A stretch of DNA of 64,000 nt from Blumeriella jaapii (GCA_009599575.1 VWND01000016.1:310001-374000); one strand, 5' to 3'; counted from the first letter of the stretch, positions 45,935 through 57,485 are shown. Numbers and translations: made by a program. The notes: a model not told the origin generated them from the sequence alone.

Positions 45935-48900
45935 TCATCTCGAGCTGGGCGTGCGCATCTTGCGCGCCAGCCAGTCGCCCAGCATGCCGTCGAGACGCTG
46001 TGCCTGGTTAGCGAGCCCCTCCCGTGGAGCGCAGCGAAAGGGAACACTTACGTTCGTGATGTCGGCCAGCTTCGCGTTCTCTTCCTTGAAGAGCGCGCCC
46101 GTGATCGGGTGGTCCGGCCCGGCAGGCACGACCCCAGACTTGTCATACACGACCACCAGCAGATCGCGGATCTCCGCGTCGTCGTCGAAGAACGTTCGCA
46201 GATGCGTGTCGCTCCACGCGGCGCTGGACGTCGAAGCGGTCGAGCTCCCGACCCCTTTCTTCTCTCGCCCATCGTCGCCAGCACCCAGTTCGGGAGAAGG
46301 CGACGACACGGGTGAGGGCGGATCTTCCTGGCTGGACGTGTCGATCATGAGAGCCGGGGGGTGCGAGTGCGACGGGGTCAAGGGCGACACGGGAACCGGT
46401 GACTCCGACAGTCGCTCTCCCGGTGGCGGATGCCGTTCCGGAGCAGATGCGGCATCGTAGCTGTCGGGGAAGCTGCCCGGAACCGGACGTTGGCTGGGGT
46501 GACGCGGCCCGGAAGTGGCTTCTTCCGTCGGGGAATCTTCATTAGACGTGTCAAAGTCGTCCAGCTCCACGCGTGACTTGGCTTTCCGCGCCTTGACAGG
46601 GCGTGGCTCCGAATTGCTCGAGCTTGCGGAGCGGAGTATCTTGGATATCGTACCACCACTCTTGTGCTCTTTGGGAGATGCGAGAGCAGCCTGACCGCGG
46701 GAAATGATGGAATTGCTCCGATCTCTGCCATCTTCCGGCGAAGCAATTGCTGGCCGAACAAGATCTTCGCTCGAAGGCTCCGATTTGACCAGGCGCAAAG
46801 AAGGTGCTGGGGCCGATTCGGCCGGTTGGGCTCTTGCGGGAGCCGTTGCTCGCATCGGCTCCGCAACACTTGCGTCTTTTGATAAAGCCTGTTTTTGGGT
46901 GGGCGAGATCTCGGTTCGTGACGGTTTGTGCAATTTTCTGGATTGTTTTTCAAGGGTCGGAGAGACCAATGCAGCTTCGACAGGTGCCGCGTCTTCCGGG
47001 TGTTTGTCGGGAGATGAGGACCTGTGATTTTCATGGGACCTGTTGCCGCTGAAGTCGTCGATTTCCTCGTCGATTGACGAAGCTTTGATTTTCTTCTCCT
47101 TGCGTTTGAAGAGGCCACTGAGCATGCCTGGCTTCTTCTCCTTCTCTTTCTTGTCTCTCTTCTCCTTTTTGTCCTTGGACCTGTCGGGTGAGTCCTTTTC
47201 AAGCTTATCGAGACTTACACGTTGCTTAAGCTCTTTGGACTCGTTAGAGGCCCGCGTGGACGTGCTCGAATCGTCTCTGAGTAGATTTGGAGTAAGCGAG
47301 ATCTTCCTGGTCTCCACCGAATCGTCCTTGAAGAACGAATCAGTGTTCCTCACGGTCCCATTCCGAGACTTGCTCTCTGCCTTTCCTTCGTACATCTCGT
47401 CGCTGGACCGAGTGGCTTCAAAACTGTGTTTGCTGGCAGAGTCTCTACCGGTGTCTGGGTCTGCTGATTCTGGTCGGACTTCTCGGACCTCGGTTCGAGT
47501 TTTCAAGGGCTCAACTCTATCGATCTCCTCTTCCTCGGCGCCGTGTATCTGGTGTTCTCCGTTGATGTGCGATTGCCCGTTCTGGCCGAAGAATTCGCCA
47601 TCTTCTTCTTCCTCTGATGAATAATCGATATCTGAAGCTTCCACGTACGTTGGAGCGGTAAACGTGACGGTCTTGGCATTCCGTCGGCGAATAGCTTTTT
47701 TGAGTGGGTTCTTTTGCTTGACTTCTTGATCTCCCAACATCGTTGAGGTGAGCTGCATGGAAACATTAGCCAATCAGAGAGAGAGGGAGAGAGGAGAAGA
47801 GAGGGGAAGCGAGAAGAAGCGAGAGTGCAAAAACAACATACATCAATGTTCCTATGTTTATTCAATCGCGCTAGTCGTTCTGTTGGGGTTTCGATATGTT
47901 CTGCTGGCAAGTATCCTGTCCATGTTGTTAGACGGGCAGTAATGAAGCCTTGTGATCACGTACCGATACTACTGTCTTTGACGACCCTGACAAGCCACCA
48001 GTAGCTATTACTATCGTCAAGAAGCACCATAGTATCGCCTTTGGTGGCATTCGCTTGGCCCTCAACAGTTGCGACAAAGGTGTGTAGCGCATAGACGAAT
48101 TCGAAATCGATGTCTTCTAGTTCTTGTAAGCATTCACCACCCCAACCTGAATCAACAAATCTGGAATCAGCAGAATAAGGAATCTCGTAATCGTCATCTT
48201 CATCCTCAGAACTTTCGTAAGGTACCGTGATTCCTGGTTCGTCGTTTTCGGGGTCAGACTGGTCAGGCGATCGGTCGCTAGGGTTCCCAATTGCATCTCT
48301 CGCATCGGGTTCGGTGTCATCGCCGAGTAAGGTGAGGTGGCCTGCAAGCAGTCCATCGTTGAAGTAGTCCAAGTCGTGGTTGTAACTTTCGACGCGCCGG
48401 GATCCAGGACCTGTAGGTAAGGGGGCGCTTTCGGCCGTCTGATTCTCGTAACTGGATTCGCTGCCAGTGCCGTCCAGATACTCACCAAGAGGATGACGAT
48501 GACGATGAATTCGCTTTGCCTGCAAACCTTGACCCTCGTCCTTGTCGATGGCAGTAGGCGGCGGACTCAAGGGGAAATGGTCGGGGGTCTCCACGAAGGG
48601 TGATGAACTTTCGTAGCTTGTGGGAACGAAGGAGACCTGAGCGGAGCATCATGCGAAAGAGAATCGCCTCGCTGGGGCCACAGAAGTGGAAGAAAACACC
48701 CACCATCGTCAATGGACGGGGAGCTGGAGATCTTGTCCATCATGTCGTCATCCAGTCCATCTTCAGGCTCCGCCTCTGCTATGTCGGCCTCGTCGACGCC
48801 CAGCCCCCCGTTCTGCGCAACAGCCAAATCATCTTGTTGCTGGAGGTTTGCGCCTGTCAACGTTGACGTGATCCCTGCGGCCAACCCGTCGGCGGATTGC

Positions 48901-49198
48901 TGTGGTTGCTGAGCCTCCGCCTTCGACCACTCTTTCGCGACGGTGGGACTTCGTTGACTCTGCTCCGCCACCTCTACCGCCACTTCACGCAACGCTTCTG
49001 CCTGATGAGGCGCTGGAGGTCCTTCGCCCAAGGGAGCTGGGTTCGTGGGTTGCCGAGTGTGGTCTTGCGCCGAGGGGGAAGTCTGGTCCTGGAGATCGAT
49101 CGAGTCTGTCCGCATTGCCCATTAGCACAAGAGCATCGGCACAATCGAGGGTGCATGTGAAGGTTCTCACCGGCTCGGATAATCTGAGGGCGCGTCAT
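45935..49198 (-). CDS. teaC: Tea4/Bud14-type SH3 polarity protein (TeaC homologue), with an apparent frameshift
   Basis: Exons run complement(45935-46003, 46052-47752, 47842-47915, 47964-49105, 49171-49198). Introns are 48, 89, 48 and 65 bp, all GT..AG. The Tea4/Bud14 family links microtubule-delivered landmarks to formins and protein phosphatase 1 at hyphal tips. After an acidic, Gln-rich N-terminus (DDDMMDKISSSPSIDD) comes the SH3 domain: DIDFEFVYALHTFVATVEGQ, GDTMVLLDDSNSYWWLVRVV, IGYLPAEHIE. TERLARLNKHRNIDL and NPLKKAIRRRNAKTVTF follow, a highly conserved block in fungal homologues, then a long Ser-rich region and a short C-terminal helix (RLDGMLGDWLARK). Exon 47964-49105 does not keep frame: one frame reads up to about 48640 (FLPLLWPQRGDSLS) and another from about 48612 (SSSPFVETPDHFPLSPPP). 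The exon is one base short, and no good intron repairs it. Confidence 0.88.
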
Positions 49199-50564
49199 TG
49201 TGCCTTTGGGGCATGGGGTTTCTGGAGGAATTGAAGAAGAAACCCGTCAAGCGTGGGTGGTGGCTGGGGACGGCGCGAGATTTGGGCGACGCACGAATCC
49301 GCAGGGAGCCGCAGCGAGTGATCTCAACCCCGGGAAGCGGCAGGAAGGGCGGGTACACGGGGCGTTCCTGCGATGGGACAGCAGAAATTCGAGACGACGA
49401 CGACGACTCGAGGAATGGCAGCGACTCTGTCCCTGGCTGGCGGGAGGAATGCCGGTACTGTGTGTATTGTGCTGAGTGTAGTGTGCTGTGCTGTGTGTGC
49501 TGACTGTGTGTACGGAACCGTGCTGTTCTGCGCCAAAAAGGACCGCGGGCTGGGAGCGGACTCGGTACGGCGGGTGGTCCAGTCAATCCTCCAGCGCGGA
49601 GAGAGGTCGAGGACACCAAGGGGACTGACTAGGACCTTTGACTCTCCGGCATGGAGAGGGTGGTGTGGTGTTTGTTGTTGATTGCTTCGCTGGTGGTCGG
49701 TCGGCGAAAGCAAGACGGGAGGATGTAGAGTAGAGGGTTGTAGGTGCTGTTGGTGCTGTACTTGGAACGAGAGATATTTTGCCTTCGAGACCGGGACCAG
49801 GACCAGCAAAACTTGAAACTTTCTCAGAAAGGGCTTGAGCGGCTTAGTGCTCGCGCTAGAGGGGCTGGATGGGGACTAGCGCCGGCGGGGACGCCAAGCA
49901 TTCGAAATCGCGGAGAGACGAGAGATACAGTCCTTACTATGTACAGAACAAACATACAGTACACTACATACAGTACAGCAAGATACTGACTGTACAGTGC
50001 CGTAGAGGAGGAGGAACTTGGGTATTCATGTACAAGGTCGCCGTACTCTGGTACGTACGGTACAGTACGGTACATACGCACTTCGCATCGTGACAAGCAC
50101 GTGTGGCCCAAGAGAAGAAGATTTCGAGCCGTCGTTTGCTTTGTTGACTTCGGCTGGACCAAGTCCTCACCAAGCATGCCCCTGTCGTCGACCACTCCCT
50201 CACGAATCTCACGAATGAGGATTTGGGACGAGGTACAGTACAGTACAGTAAACTCACGCGGCGAAGTTTCAGCGCAATCTGTTGCCGTGTTGACTCCTGG
50301 ACATGCCATTCTGTGCTGACAGTGTGCTGTATGTACATACACACAGTACAGTACCTCCTCGCCCACGTATCGCGGAACAAGCTGCATGGCAGCACATGGA
50401 GCTGTGTTTACTCCCCCCATGCCCGATCGCGCCCTGACAATGACCACTCAACCATGCTCAGAACACGCCCACGGGAAACCGTAAAGAATAGGCCGAGTAG
50501 CGCACCCGTTGACTACAGGACATCTCTTGCTGCTTACTGGCCGATTGCCTGATCAAGATGAGGT

Positions 50565-50682
50565 GAATGGGCGAATGGGTGAATGGGCGAATGGGCGAAT
50601 GGGCGAATGGGCGAATGGGCGAATGGGCAAATGGGCAAATGGGCAAATGGGCAAATGGGCGAATGGGCGAATGGGCAAATGG
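50565..50682. repeat. 8-bp GAATGGGC minisatellite
   Basis: About fourteen to fifteen copies of an 8-bp unit with alternating GAATGGGC and AAATGGGC variants. It is open in all forward frames (Met-Gly-Glu-Trp-Ala-Asn-Gly-Arg reading), hence two false open frames. Confidence 0.95.
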
Positions 50683-51756
50683 GGACGGTGAGGTGGTCGG
50701 TCCATCTGACAATCGTCAGCTGGAATACGACGGAAAGACGATACTTTCGTTTTCAGACTCAAGCACCTTTCCAAACATCGGGGACAGAGTTTCGGCCCAA
50801 ACTCCATGTTCAGCGGCCAAAGAAACAAGCAACCATCAGACCTGTCATGCTCAAGACTTTCCGAGTCCCGGAGTGAAGAGCACCTCGAGCCAACACCTTC
50901 CTGCTCCACGCGCAGATTGCTCGAGCCCTGCTCATGAGGACGCTTCTGACCCTTCCTTGGCTCGGCAGACATGATCAGATCGACTCTCATCACGCAACCT
51001 CCGATCCACGCGTCGCGACTTTCCAGCAGCATGGCGATGCCGTTTCCTTTGCTGTTGTGGTTTCCCCTCGCCCTGTCCAGATCATGAACGACGAGAGCAG
51101 CCCCTGGTACCGATCACGCGATCATCGAGGGGAGATTCGCGTCCCCTCCATCCGAGCTGTGCACAGATGAAGGTGAAAGGCCCAACCCGTGGCTCCAGCC
51201 GATGTTTCCCGCGCGTCGGTCTGGAGCGATTGATGGCTTTCACATCAATTCTCGTGCCAGCTCTCGTATGTACGGTCGCGTACCGTGCCGTACCGTACCG
51301 CACAGCACTGCGCTGTCTGTACAGTACCTCTGGAGCGCTGGAGTGTGACAAGCTTTCGCCCAAGGCGTTTCCAAGAACTTGGCGCGGCCTTCGGACAGGC
51401 TTCGATAGGATTTCCATGCTGGCGCCCACAGCGCGCTCGCTGTCTCGGGGCGCGGAGAACGGAGGTCATCCCCGGTGATGGAGTCCGTCTATGTGTATCA
51501 GAAGCATGTACAGTACTGTACTTATCACTTCTCCATCGTGACAGACTTCACTGGTGAGACCAGGTCCAGTACGGTACAGCACTGAGTGACTGCCATATCC
51601 CATGTCGTCCTGTGTCATCCCATTCCACGCTCTCTGTGCCGGATGCTTTCGTCGCGATGTCAGGAGGCGTCAGCAACCCATCTCACGCGTATGCCGGCCG
51701 AAGGAAGAAACGGTCTCCTTCTTGCGCGCCGTTTCCACGAGTCGTGATGTCTGTAC

Positions 51757-51835
51757 TGTCTGTACTGTCTGTACTGTCTGTACTGTCTGTACTGTACCTT
51801 ATGTACTGTAGGTACTGTAGGTACTGTATTGTAGG
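51757..51835. repeat. CTGTACTGT octamer-type array
   Basis: Tandem TGTACTGTC units (five or so) followed by GTACTGTAG units. Every unit contains the self-complementary core GTAC. Located about 360 bp upstream of the palH start. Confidence 0.85.
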
Positions 51836-52192
51836 TCCTGTAGCTGTTCGTGACGCCGACTCTGGCCCCGTTGACCGATGCGAGGAAGCGAGGAAGCTTA
51901 AAGCCAGAGCCAATAAAAGCAAAGCCCCCAGCCCAAGCAGACCAGCACCACGACCACGACCACCCAAATGAAACCGCATCCCCCACCCCTCCTCCTCCTC
52001 CTCCTACTCCTCCTCCCAATTCCTCGCTCTACCTCCCATCGTCGACCACAACACCACCACCACCACCACCATCACCACCATCACCACCACCAACCCCTTC
52101 ACCAACAACAGTGACAGCAGCGACGTACAATGTCGACCAACTCCCACTGAGCGCCTCTCCAGCACCTGCGGCAGGGCCGCCAGCACTCCAAC

Positions 52193-54481
52193 ATGGACGC
52201 CCGACAGCTTCCCGACACCGCGACGCCCACGCTGGCCTCATCCGCGACACCACCGCATTGCACGCCCTTCACGCTCCCCTCGGCCGGAGTCCTCACGCTC
52301 GCAGTCGACCACATCATCACCCTGACCTCGGACGCCGTCTTCCAGCCACAATGCACCGCCGCTTCGAGCGAGATCGTGCTGATCGGGAAGGGTTCGCCGA
52401 GCCTCACGGACTTTCGCGACCCCTTCTACGCCTCGACGATCCCCGAGTGCTATGCGCTCGCAGCGGCGACGGTCATGGCCTACATGCTCGTCATCATGCT
52501 CTTCATCACGCCTCGGACATTTCTCCGCGAAGGCGCCGTGGTGCTCGGGAGACGAGGATTCACGAACGGACCATCGGGCAACAGCGAGGCCGGGATTGGA
52601 ATCGGTGGGCGCCCGTGGCTGCAGAAGGTCGCGGCCTTGACGGTGGCCATATCTCTCTCGATTGCGACGGCGGACACCCTCAGAGTCGCCGAAGCGCAGT
52701 ATTACGTTGGGTACATGGACGCCGCGGCCTTGCAGACCAAAGTGGAGGACAGCCTGGAACTGAAGATCATTCGCGTCATCTCGGACACGTTCCTATGGCT
52801 GGCTCAAGCCCAAACCCTCATCCGGCTGTTTCCACGCCAGAGAGAAAAGATCATCATCAAATGGACGGCATTCGCTCTTATCACTCTCGACGTCTTGTTC
52901 AGTATCCTCAACAACTTCGTCTACAATGGCAGCTCACGGCCGCGCAGCTTCGTCGATGCGATTCCGGCTCTGGCATACTTATTCCAGTTGGCGCTCAGCC
53001 TTCTGTACGCTGCATGGGTTATATATTACTCCTTCACCAAGAAACGGTTTGCTTTCTATCATCCCCAGATGAAAAACATGATTTTGGTTTCTCTATTATC
53101 ACTGGTTTCCGTGCTGGTGCCAGTCGTCTTTTTTGTGTTGGATATTTCAAAGCCAACTCTGGCCGGATGGGGAGACTATGTGCGCTGGGTTGGAGCGGCG
53201 GCAGCCAGTGTCGTCGTATGGGAGTGGGTGGAACGGATTGAAGCATTGGAAAGAGACGATAAGAAAGATGGTATCCTAGGACGAGAAGTGTTCGATGGGG
53301 ACGAGATGTTGGACACCAATACGCGACAAAACCTCAGGTCTCGTTCCACAAGTCGAAAAGGCAATGGCGGAGGTGGCGGAGGTGGCGGAGGAAGTGGAGC
53401 TAGCACCGGGTCCAGCCATAGATCGTGGCCTACCGCTGTCAGTGGCCTCGCGAATCGATACCGACCCCGTGTTAGACACGATCTCGAGAAAGTCCGAGCT
53501 GCCCAACACACTCCAAGGGGTCCTCGGCCGCGACCTCCCCTATGGCCGACTCGGCCAGCTGCTGCAGCAACTCCTGTCAGCAGGACAGACACAGTCAGTG
53601 CAGATAGCACCGTATATGCTGTTCGATATCATCCGATTAGCGAAGCAACACCAAGTGTGAGACCACTCTCCAGACCCAGCAGTGCGGAGATCACCAGGAC
53701 ACCGAGCACTAGCGGAGACCTTGATGGAATCGAAAAGAGAGATTTCGATATAGAGCGGATGGAAGATGGATTCGGATCAGAAACCGAACTACCGAACCAA
53801 CCCACCGCCTGGGGATCCTTGGCAAGAGCAAACCCGTTCAGGAAAAGAGGACGGGAACCACCTCCTGAGGTTTCTGCGCACACTGCAGCAAAGTCCGCAG
53901 AGCAAGCCAACGCTCATGGCCCGTCCAGTCTATGGTGTGTACTAGCCCGTCTCGAGGACATCGTTGCGACACAAGCCGAGAAGTTCCGGGACAAGTCGAA
54001 ATCAAGCCCAGCCGTTGGCCCGCTACCGAAGACCATTATTCCTGCGCCTCCACGAAGACGTGATCTCGCCGCCACGCTTGAGGAACTCGAGTCTACCGAA
54101 CAACACAGCCACCGAACCCCCCAAACACCGCAACTAGAGCGCCGGCTGTCAACCCGACCAGGTAGCCAAATGACCTGGGTGCCGTCTTTCATCGCCGTCG
54201 ACGACGAATCCGAATCCGATACCATACGCCCGCCGCGCCAGCGCTTTGGCGACTCTAACGGCCACTTGATACATCAGCGGAGTGCCATCTCCTTCGTCAC
54301 CAAACCCCCGTCGTCGAGTGACGCTGTGTCGCCCATCTCGCCTCAGAGCACGAGTCCCAGCCAGCGCAGCAACCCCGCTATCTTGCGCACGCCCACGTCG
54401 TCGAGGAGATCTGATGGGCTTCCTGTGCTGAGTATTCCTGCTCCGCCGAGACGGCCGCGATCTCCTAGTGAGCATGCGTGA
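52193..54481 (+). CDS. palH: PalH/Rim21 ambient-pH sensor (7TM)
   Basis: A single exon of 762 aa. PalH is the plasma-membrane sensor that, at alkaline pH, recruits the arrestin PalF and ESCRT components and leads to proteolytic activation of PacC. The N-terminal 95 residues are extracellular (two Cys). Seven hydrophobic segments lie between about residues 98 and 345, including YALAAATVMAYMLVIMLFI, VAALTVAISLSIATA, WTAFALITLDVLFSILNNFV, ALAYLFQLALSLLYAAWVIY and MILVSLLSLVSVLVPVVFFV. After the last segment, WEWVERIEALERDDKKDGIL and GREVFDGDEMLD are family-diagnostic. The long cytoplasmic tail is Ser/Pro/Arg-rich and disordered, starting with a poly-Gly run. It is the expected PalF-binding region. 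The ATG at 52193 is the first that precedes the conserved N-terminus. Confidence 0.93.
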   Translation: MDARQLPDTATPTLASSATPPHCTPFTLPSAGVLTLAVDHIITLTSDAVFQPQCTAASSEIVLIGKGSPSLTDFRDPFYASTIPECYALAAATVMAYMLVIMLFITPRTFLREGAVVLGRRGFTNGPSGNSEAGIGIGGRPWLQKVAALTVAISLSIATADTLRVAEAQYYVGYMDAAALQTKVEDSLELKIIRVISDTFLWLAQAQTLIRLFPRQREKIIIKWTAFALITLDVLFSILNNFVYNGSSRPRSFVDAIPALAYLFQLALSLLYAAWVIYYSFTKKRFAFYHPQMKNMILVSLLSLVSVLVPVVFFVLDISKPTLAGWGDYVRWVGAAAASVVVWEWVERIEALERDDKKDGILGREVFDGDEMLDTNTRQNLRSRSTSRKGNGGGGGGGGGSGASTGSSHRSWPTAVSGLANRYRPRVRHDLEKVRAAQHTPRGPRPRPPLWPTRPAAAATPVSRTDTVSADSTVYAVRYHPISEATPSVRPLSRPSSAEITRTPSTSGDLDGIEKRDFDIERMEDGFGSETELPNQPTAWGSLARANPFRKRGREPPPEVSAHTAAKSAEQANAHGPSSLWCVLARLEDIVATQAEKFRDKSKSSPAVGPLPKTIIPAPPRRRDLAATLEELESTEQHSHRTPQTPQLERRLSTRPGSQMTWVPSFIAVDDESESDTIRPPRQRFGDSNGHLIHQRSAISFVTKPPSSSDAVSPISPQSTSPSQRSNPAILRTPTSSRRSDGLPVLSIPAPPRRPRSPSEHA

Positions 54482-55942
54482 GCGGGTAGGGTCTGTCTGA
54501 ATTGGCGTCCGGTCTGGGTTTGATTTAGCGTGGCGTTGGATGGGCAATGGGATGTCTAGGTTGAGCTGGAATGGTCGTGTATCTATGGCATAGCGGGGCT
54601 CTCAAAACGGCATTTGGTATATAAAATTGGGTGGGACAGAATCTTAATGGGAGATGAAATCGGGATGAGGGAAGGTCGTAGGGCCAAGGTCGGCAGAGGA
54701 CTACATCACTTGGATTTCTTGCGTTTTAGGATACGGCCGTCTTCCTGTTGCAGGGCTCAGGTGTTGTACTGTATATGAAGGAGCAAATGAAATGGGATGT
54801 AAATACCTGGACGTTCAGCCACGCACGGCACAGCTTGGCTGGGAACGAAGAGAGTTGGGTGGTATGTAGTAAACACCGCGCTGCACGCGACCTAGATTCT
54901 CGGGCTGTCTGCTTTTAGATACGATGGAATGTGGATTGATCATTCAGTCCCTGTCTCTGTGTGTGTGTCCTGGCCACGGGGGAAATCGGATCGATATGTT
55001 TTCGTTTCTTAACGTTCCACTGTACTTACTACCTTTGTGTGACGATGATGATGATGATGATGATGATGTTGTTGTTTAACGTCTGGAGAGGGCAGTGAAA
55101 TGGCGCTACCTCATGCCTCCCGTAGTGTAGGGCATTGGAGGGAGACGCGCTACGCTGGGTATTTTTACGTATATGAGACCCTTTGTATGGTGATACTAAT
55201 GATAATGATGTTATTTAACGTTTGGATGGGGGCAGTGAAACTGCGCTACCTCAAGCCTTCCGCAGGGCATTGGAAACGTGCTAAGCTGAGGATTTTTAAA
55301 TACAAGAGACTTTCAGAAAACAGTTATAGAAAAGAAATGTCTAACAAATGGTCCGTTATTTAAGCCTTGCCTTTCCGAACGGAATGGTTTTTTGTTGTGT
55401 TCGTAAAGCGATTTTCGAAAAATGCGGAATATCATAGCTGTTGATTTTGTGACGATCTAACTAGTCGAAAGGCTGAGATCGGTCAACTTGCTTGGGTCGC
55501 CGAGTTTGTATAATATGAAGAAATGAGCCTTTGGTTTTGTAATAAAGATATTCACTTGAAATCAAAGTACGGAAATTAAAAGACGCTAGAAGAAAAAGGC
55601 CTTATGTATATAGATGTAAACAGTTTCCACAAGCAAGTGATAGGAAGATTTATTAAAAGACTGGGGTAACGAATTGCCATAGACACGCGACCAAGGAGAG
55701 CAAAAGAATAAAAGGAGCAAAAGAGTGAACCGTCACGTTTATCGTTTTAGCATTCGAAGCGGAGCCACCAAATCGCTGTCCTGTAATTCAGGCCGAGATC
55801 TGAAAAGCCCGTTCATAGGGCCTCCGAAATCATTGAAGGTAGTGGAACCATGCTCCAATCGAGATGTGGTCTTTTGAAGGGCCGAGAATCTTATACTTAC
55901 CGGAAGTATAAAGGCGTGTGTTGTCTTTTCAGCTTGACCATC
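54482..55942. other. Intergenic with a GAT repeat and a diverged 100-bp duplication
   Basis: Spacer between the convergent palH and ncs6 genes. It holds a GAT trinucleotide run at 55043-55068 and the two-copy repeat listed separately. The 88-codon frame at 55100-55363 is a translation of that repeat and not a gene. From 55.3 to 55.8 kb the sequence is AT-rich. Confidence 0.6.
55075..55311. repeat. Two diverged direct copies of an approximately 100-bp element
   Basis: Copies at about 55075-55180 and 55214-55311 (offset 139 bp) share TTTAACGTYTGG, GGCAGTGAAA, GCGCTACCTCA, GGGCATTGGA and GCTAMGCTGRG. Each is preceded by GAT/AAT triplet repeats. Many differences are G/A and C/T transitions. Confidence 0.8.
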
Positions 55943-57232
55943 CTAGCCTGTCGATAAAGCAATACTTTCCATTCGTCGTCTCAGCGTCGAACTTTCCTCG
56001 TCCTCGACATTTATTTCTATCTCCATTTTGGGCCGGTTTTTGTTGAGACCTTCCAGGAGCATGCAAGCCTTGCATATATCTTGACTGGACATATACCCAC
56101 AGTTCTTGCAGGTGCCCAGAACTTGTCGAGTGAGCTTCTTGCCCTGCTCGTTCTTCACCGCGCTTCGACCTGCTAGCTTTCCATTCGTTCTTTCGCGTTG
56201 TTGGGCGCCCTTTGCGTTTGGTATCAGCGAGGAAACATCAATCTCTTGAGCCGAAGCCTTCTCGTCTTGCTGCAGCTTCTCCTCCATATCAGCCATTTCT
56301 CCTCCACTCGCCCTGCCGGTAGCCCCACAGCCACCAGTGCCTTCTCCGCCATCAGCACTTGACAACGAAACCTTCTGGCTCCTGCATTGGCTGATCCCCG
56401 TAACCTCCTCCGGTACCAGCTTCGCCATGTCCTCGCCACTCCGAACCACGTCCAAAATTGCGCTAGGTCGTACTCGCTCCAGACTCTTGATCAAGGTTCT
56501 CGCACTTCCCCTGAAGGCTTCAGGGCTATAGATGCACTCGGTGCTGAAGTAGTCAAGTTTTTTGTGATGTGCGTACAGCACGATCTCTTTCTCGTAAGCG
56601 TATTTCAAGGGCTTGCTCCGTCTAACTTCGCTCGATTCGTCACCCGTGACTATGCTCGTACTTCGAGCCAATCGGGGAAGATCTCCTCGAAGCAGATTCA
56701 TCAAGATGGTCTCGGCCACATCGTCTGCGTTATGCCCGGTCACCACATGCTTGATCCCGAGCATTTTTGCCCCTCGATCCAGTGCCTGTCTGCGGAAAAC
56801 ACCACAGTACGTGCAGTTGCCCTTCTTTCCGATAGTCTCTACGACCTGGTCCATGGTCCATCCGTAAAGCTCGTCATATCCAACAATCTTCAGCTCCATC
56901 TCGTACTGTAGAGCATTTCTCTTGACCGTCTCCAGGGAGTCATCGCGGTAGCCTTTGATGCCTTCATCGATACTTAGCAGTACTAAATCCAGGCCATATC
57001 TGTAGCGTTCATTAAGACTTTTCAGTACAGATGCGAGTACGGTCGAGTCCTTTCCTCCAGATGCGCCTATTGCTATTCGGTCTCCTGGCGCAAAGAGTTT
57101 CGTGGTGATTGTGTGGTGGATTTCCTCCTCGAAAATGGAGATGAAGCAGGGCTTGCAGAGCTTTTGGCCGTTCTTTGGTCGTACAATCAGAGCCCTGGCA
57201 GTCTTGCAAATGGCACACAGAGAAGGCGCCAT
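55943..57232 (-). CDS. ncs6: Cytoplasmic tRNA 2-thiolation protein 1 (Ncs6/Ctu1)
   Basis: A single exon of 429 aa from the ATG at 57232. With Ncs2 and the sulfur carrier Urm1, this enzyme adenylates and thiolates U34 of tRNA-Lys, -Glu and -Gln. N-terminal zinc-type pairs CAIC and CKPC lie at residues 6-29. The ATP-binding PP-loop GASGGKDST is at 56-64. The catalytic region has [20 protein letters not shown] and [20 protein letters not shown]. The C-terminus carries the second zinc module, [20 protein letters not shown], then an acidic tail. A variable Gly/Glu-rich insert (about residues 300-370) separates the core from the C-terminal zinc module, as is common in filamentous fungi. It diverges from the eL8 gene, with 253 bp between start codons. 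Confidence 0.95.
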   Translation of the reverse strand: MAPSLCAICKTARALIVRPKNGQKLCKPCFISIFEEEIHHTITTKLFAPGDRIAIGASGGKDSTVLASVLKSLNERYRYGLDLVLLSIDEGIKGYRDDSLETVKRNALQYEMELKIVGYDELYGWTMDQVVETIGKKGNCTYCGVFRRQALDRGAKMLGIKHVVTGHNADDVAETILMNLLRGDLPRLARSTSIVTGDESSEVRRSKPLKYAYEKEIVLYAHHKKLDYFSTECIYSPEAFRGSARTLIKSLERVRPSAILDVVRSGEDMAKLVPEEVTGISQCRSQKVSLSSADGGEGTGGCGATGRASGGEMADMEEKLQQDEKASAQEIDVSSLIPNAKGAQQRERTNGKLAGRSAVKNEQGKKLTRQVLGTCKNCGYMSSQDICKACMLLEGLNKNRPKMEIEINVEDEESSTLRRRMESIALSTG

Positions 57233-57485
57233 AGTGAAAAAAGCATGGGCGCGGAATCGTTGTGTGAATACTTTTACTGCGTCACTCACAAAAACTCAGC
57301 TATCTTGACGGAGCGGGCAAACACAGCTCCGCACACCCAGCACGTGACTTTGAAGAGTTGAGATCGCGCCAAGATCTTTAGCGTCATCTGCCTCCCACAT
57401 TTCGCTTCGCAGAATTTCCTAACTCTTCTCCGTTCCATCGACAACTTCCACGACAAGATCGCATCACCACAGCGATTCCGACAAA
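57233..57485. promoter_or_regulatory. Bidirectional promoter of ncs6 and the eL8 gene
   Basis: The two start codons are 253 bp apart and point away from each other, so both promoters and both leaders must fit here. The interval contains a CACGTG (about 57342) roughly midway. No TATA box is evident. Confidence 0.65.

Larger units (their letters stand above)
49199..52192. other. Intergenic between divergent teaC and palH
   Basis: A 3 kb spacer shared by two divergently transcribed genes. It contains numerous GTACAGTAC-type motifs (49925-50350, 51285-51580, 51757-51835), the 8-bp minisatellite listed separately, and CCA-rich sequence from 51940 to 52190 that forms the palH leader. No gene is supported. 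Confidence 0.55.

Noticed and set aside
51850..53241. 463-codon plus-strand frame, Pro- and Arg-rich
   Set aside because: Overlaps the palH leader and coding region in another frame; low complexity and no domain.
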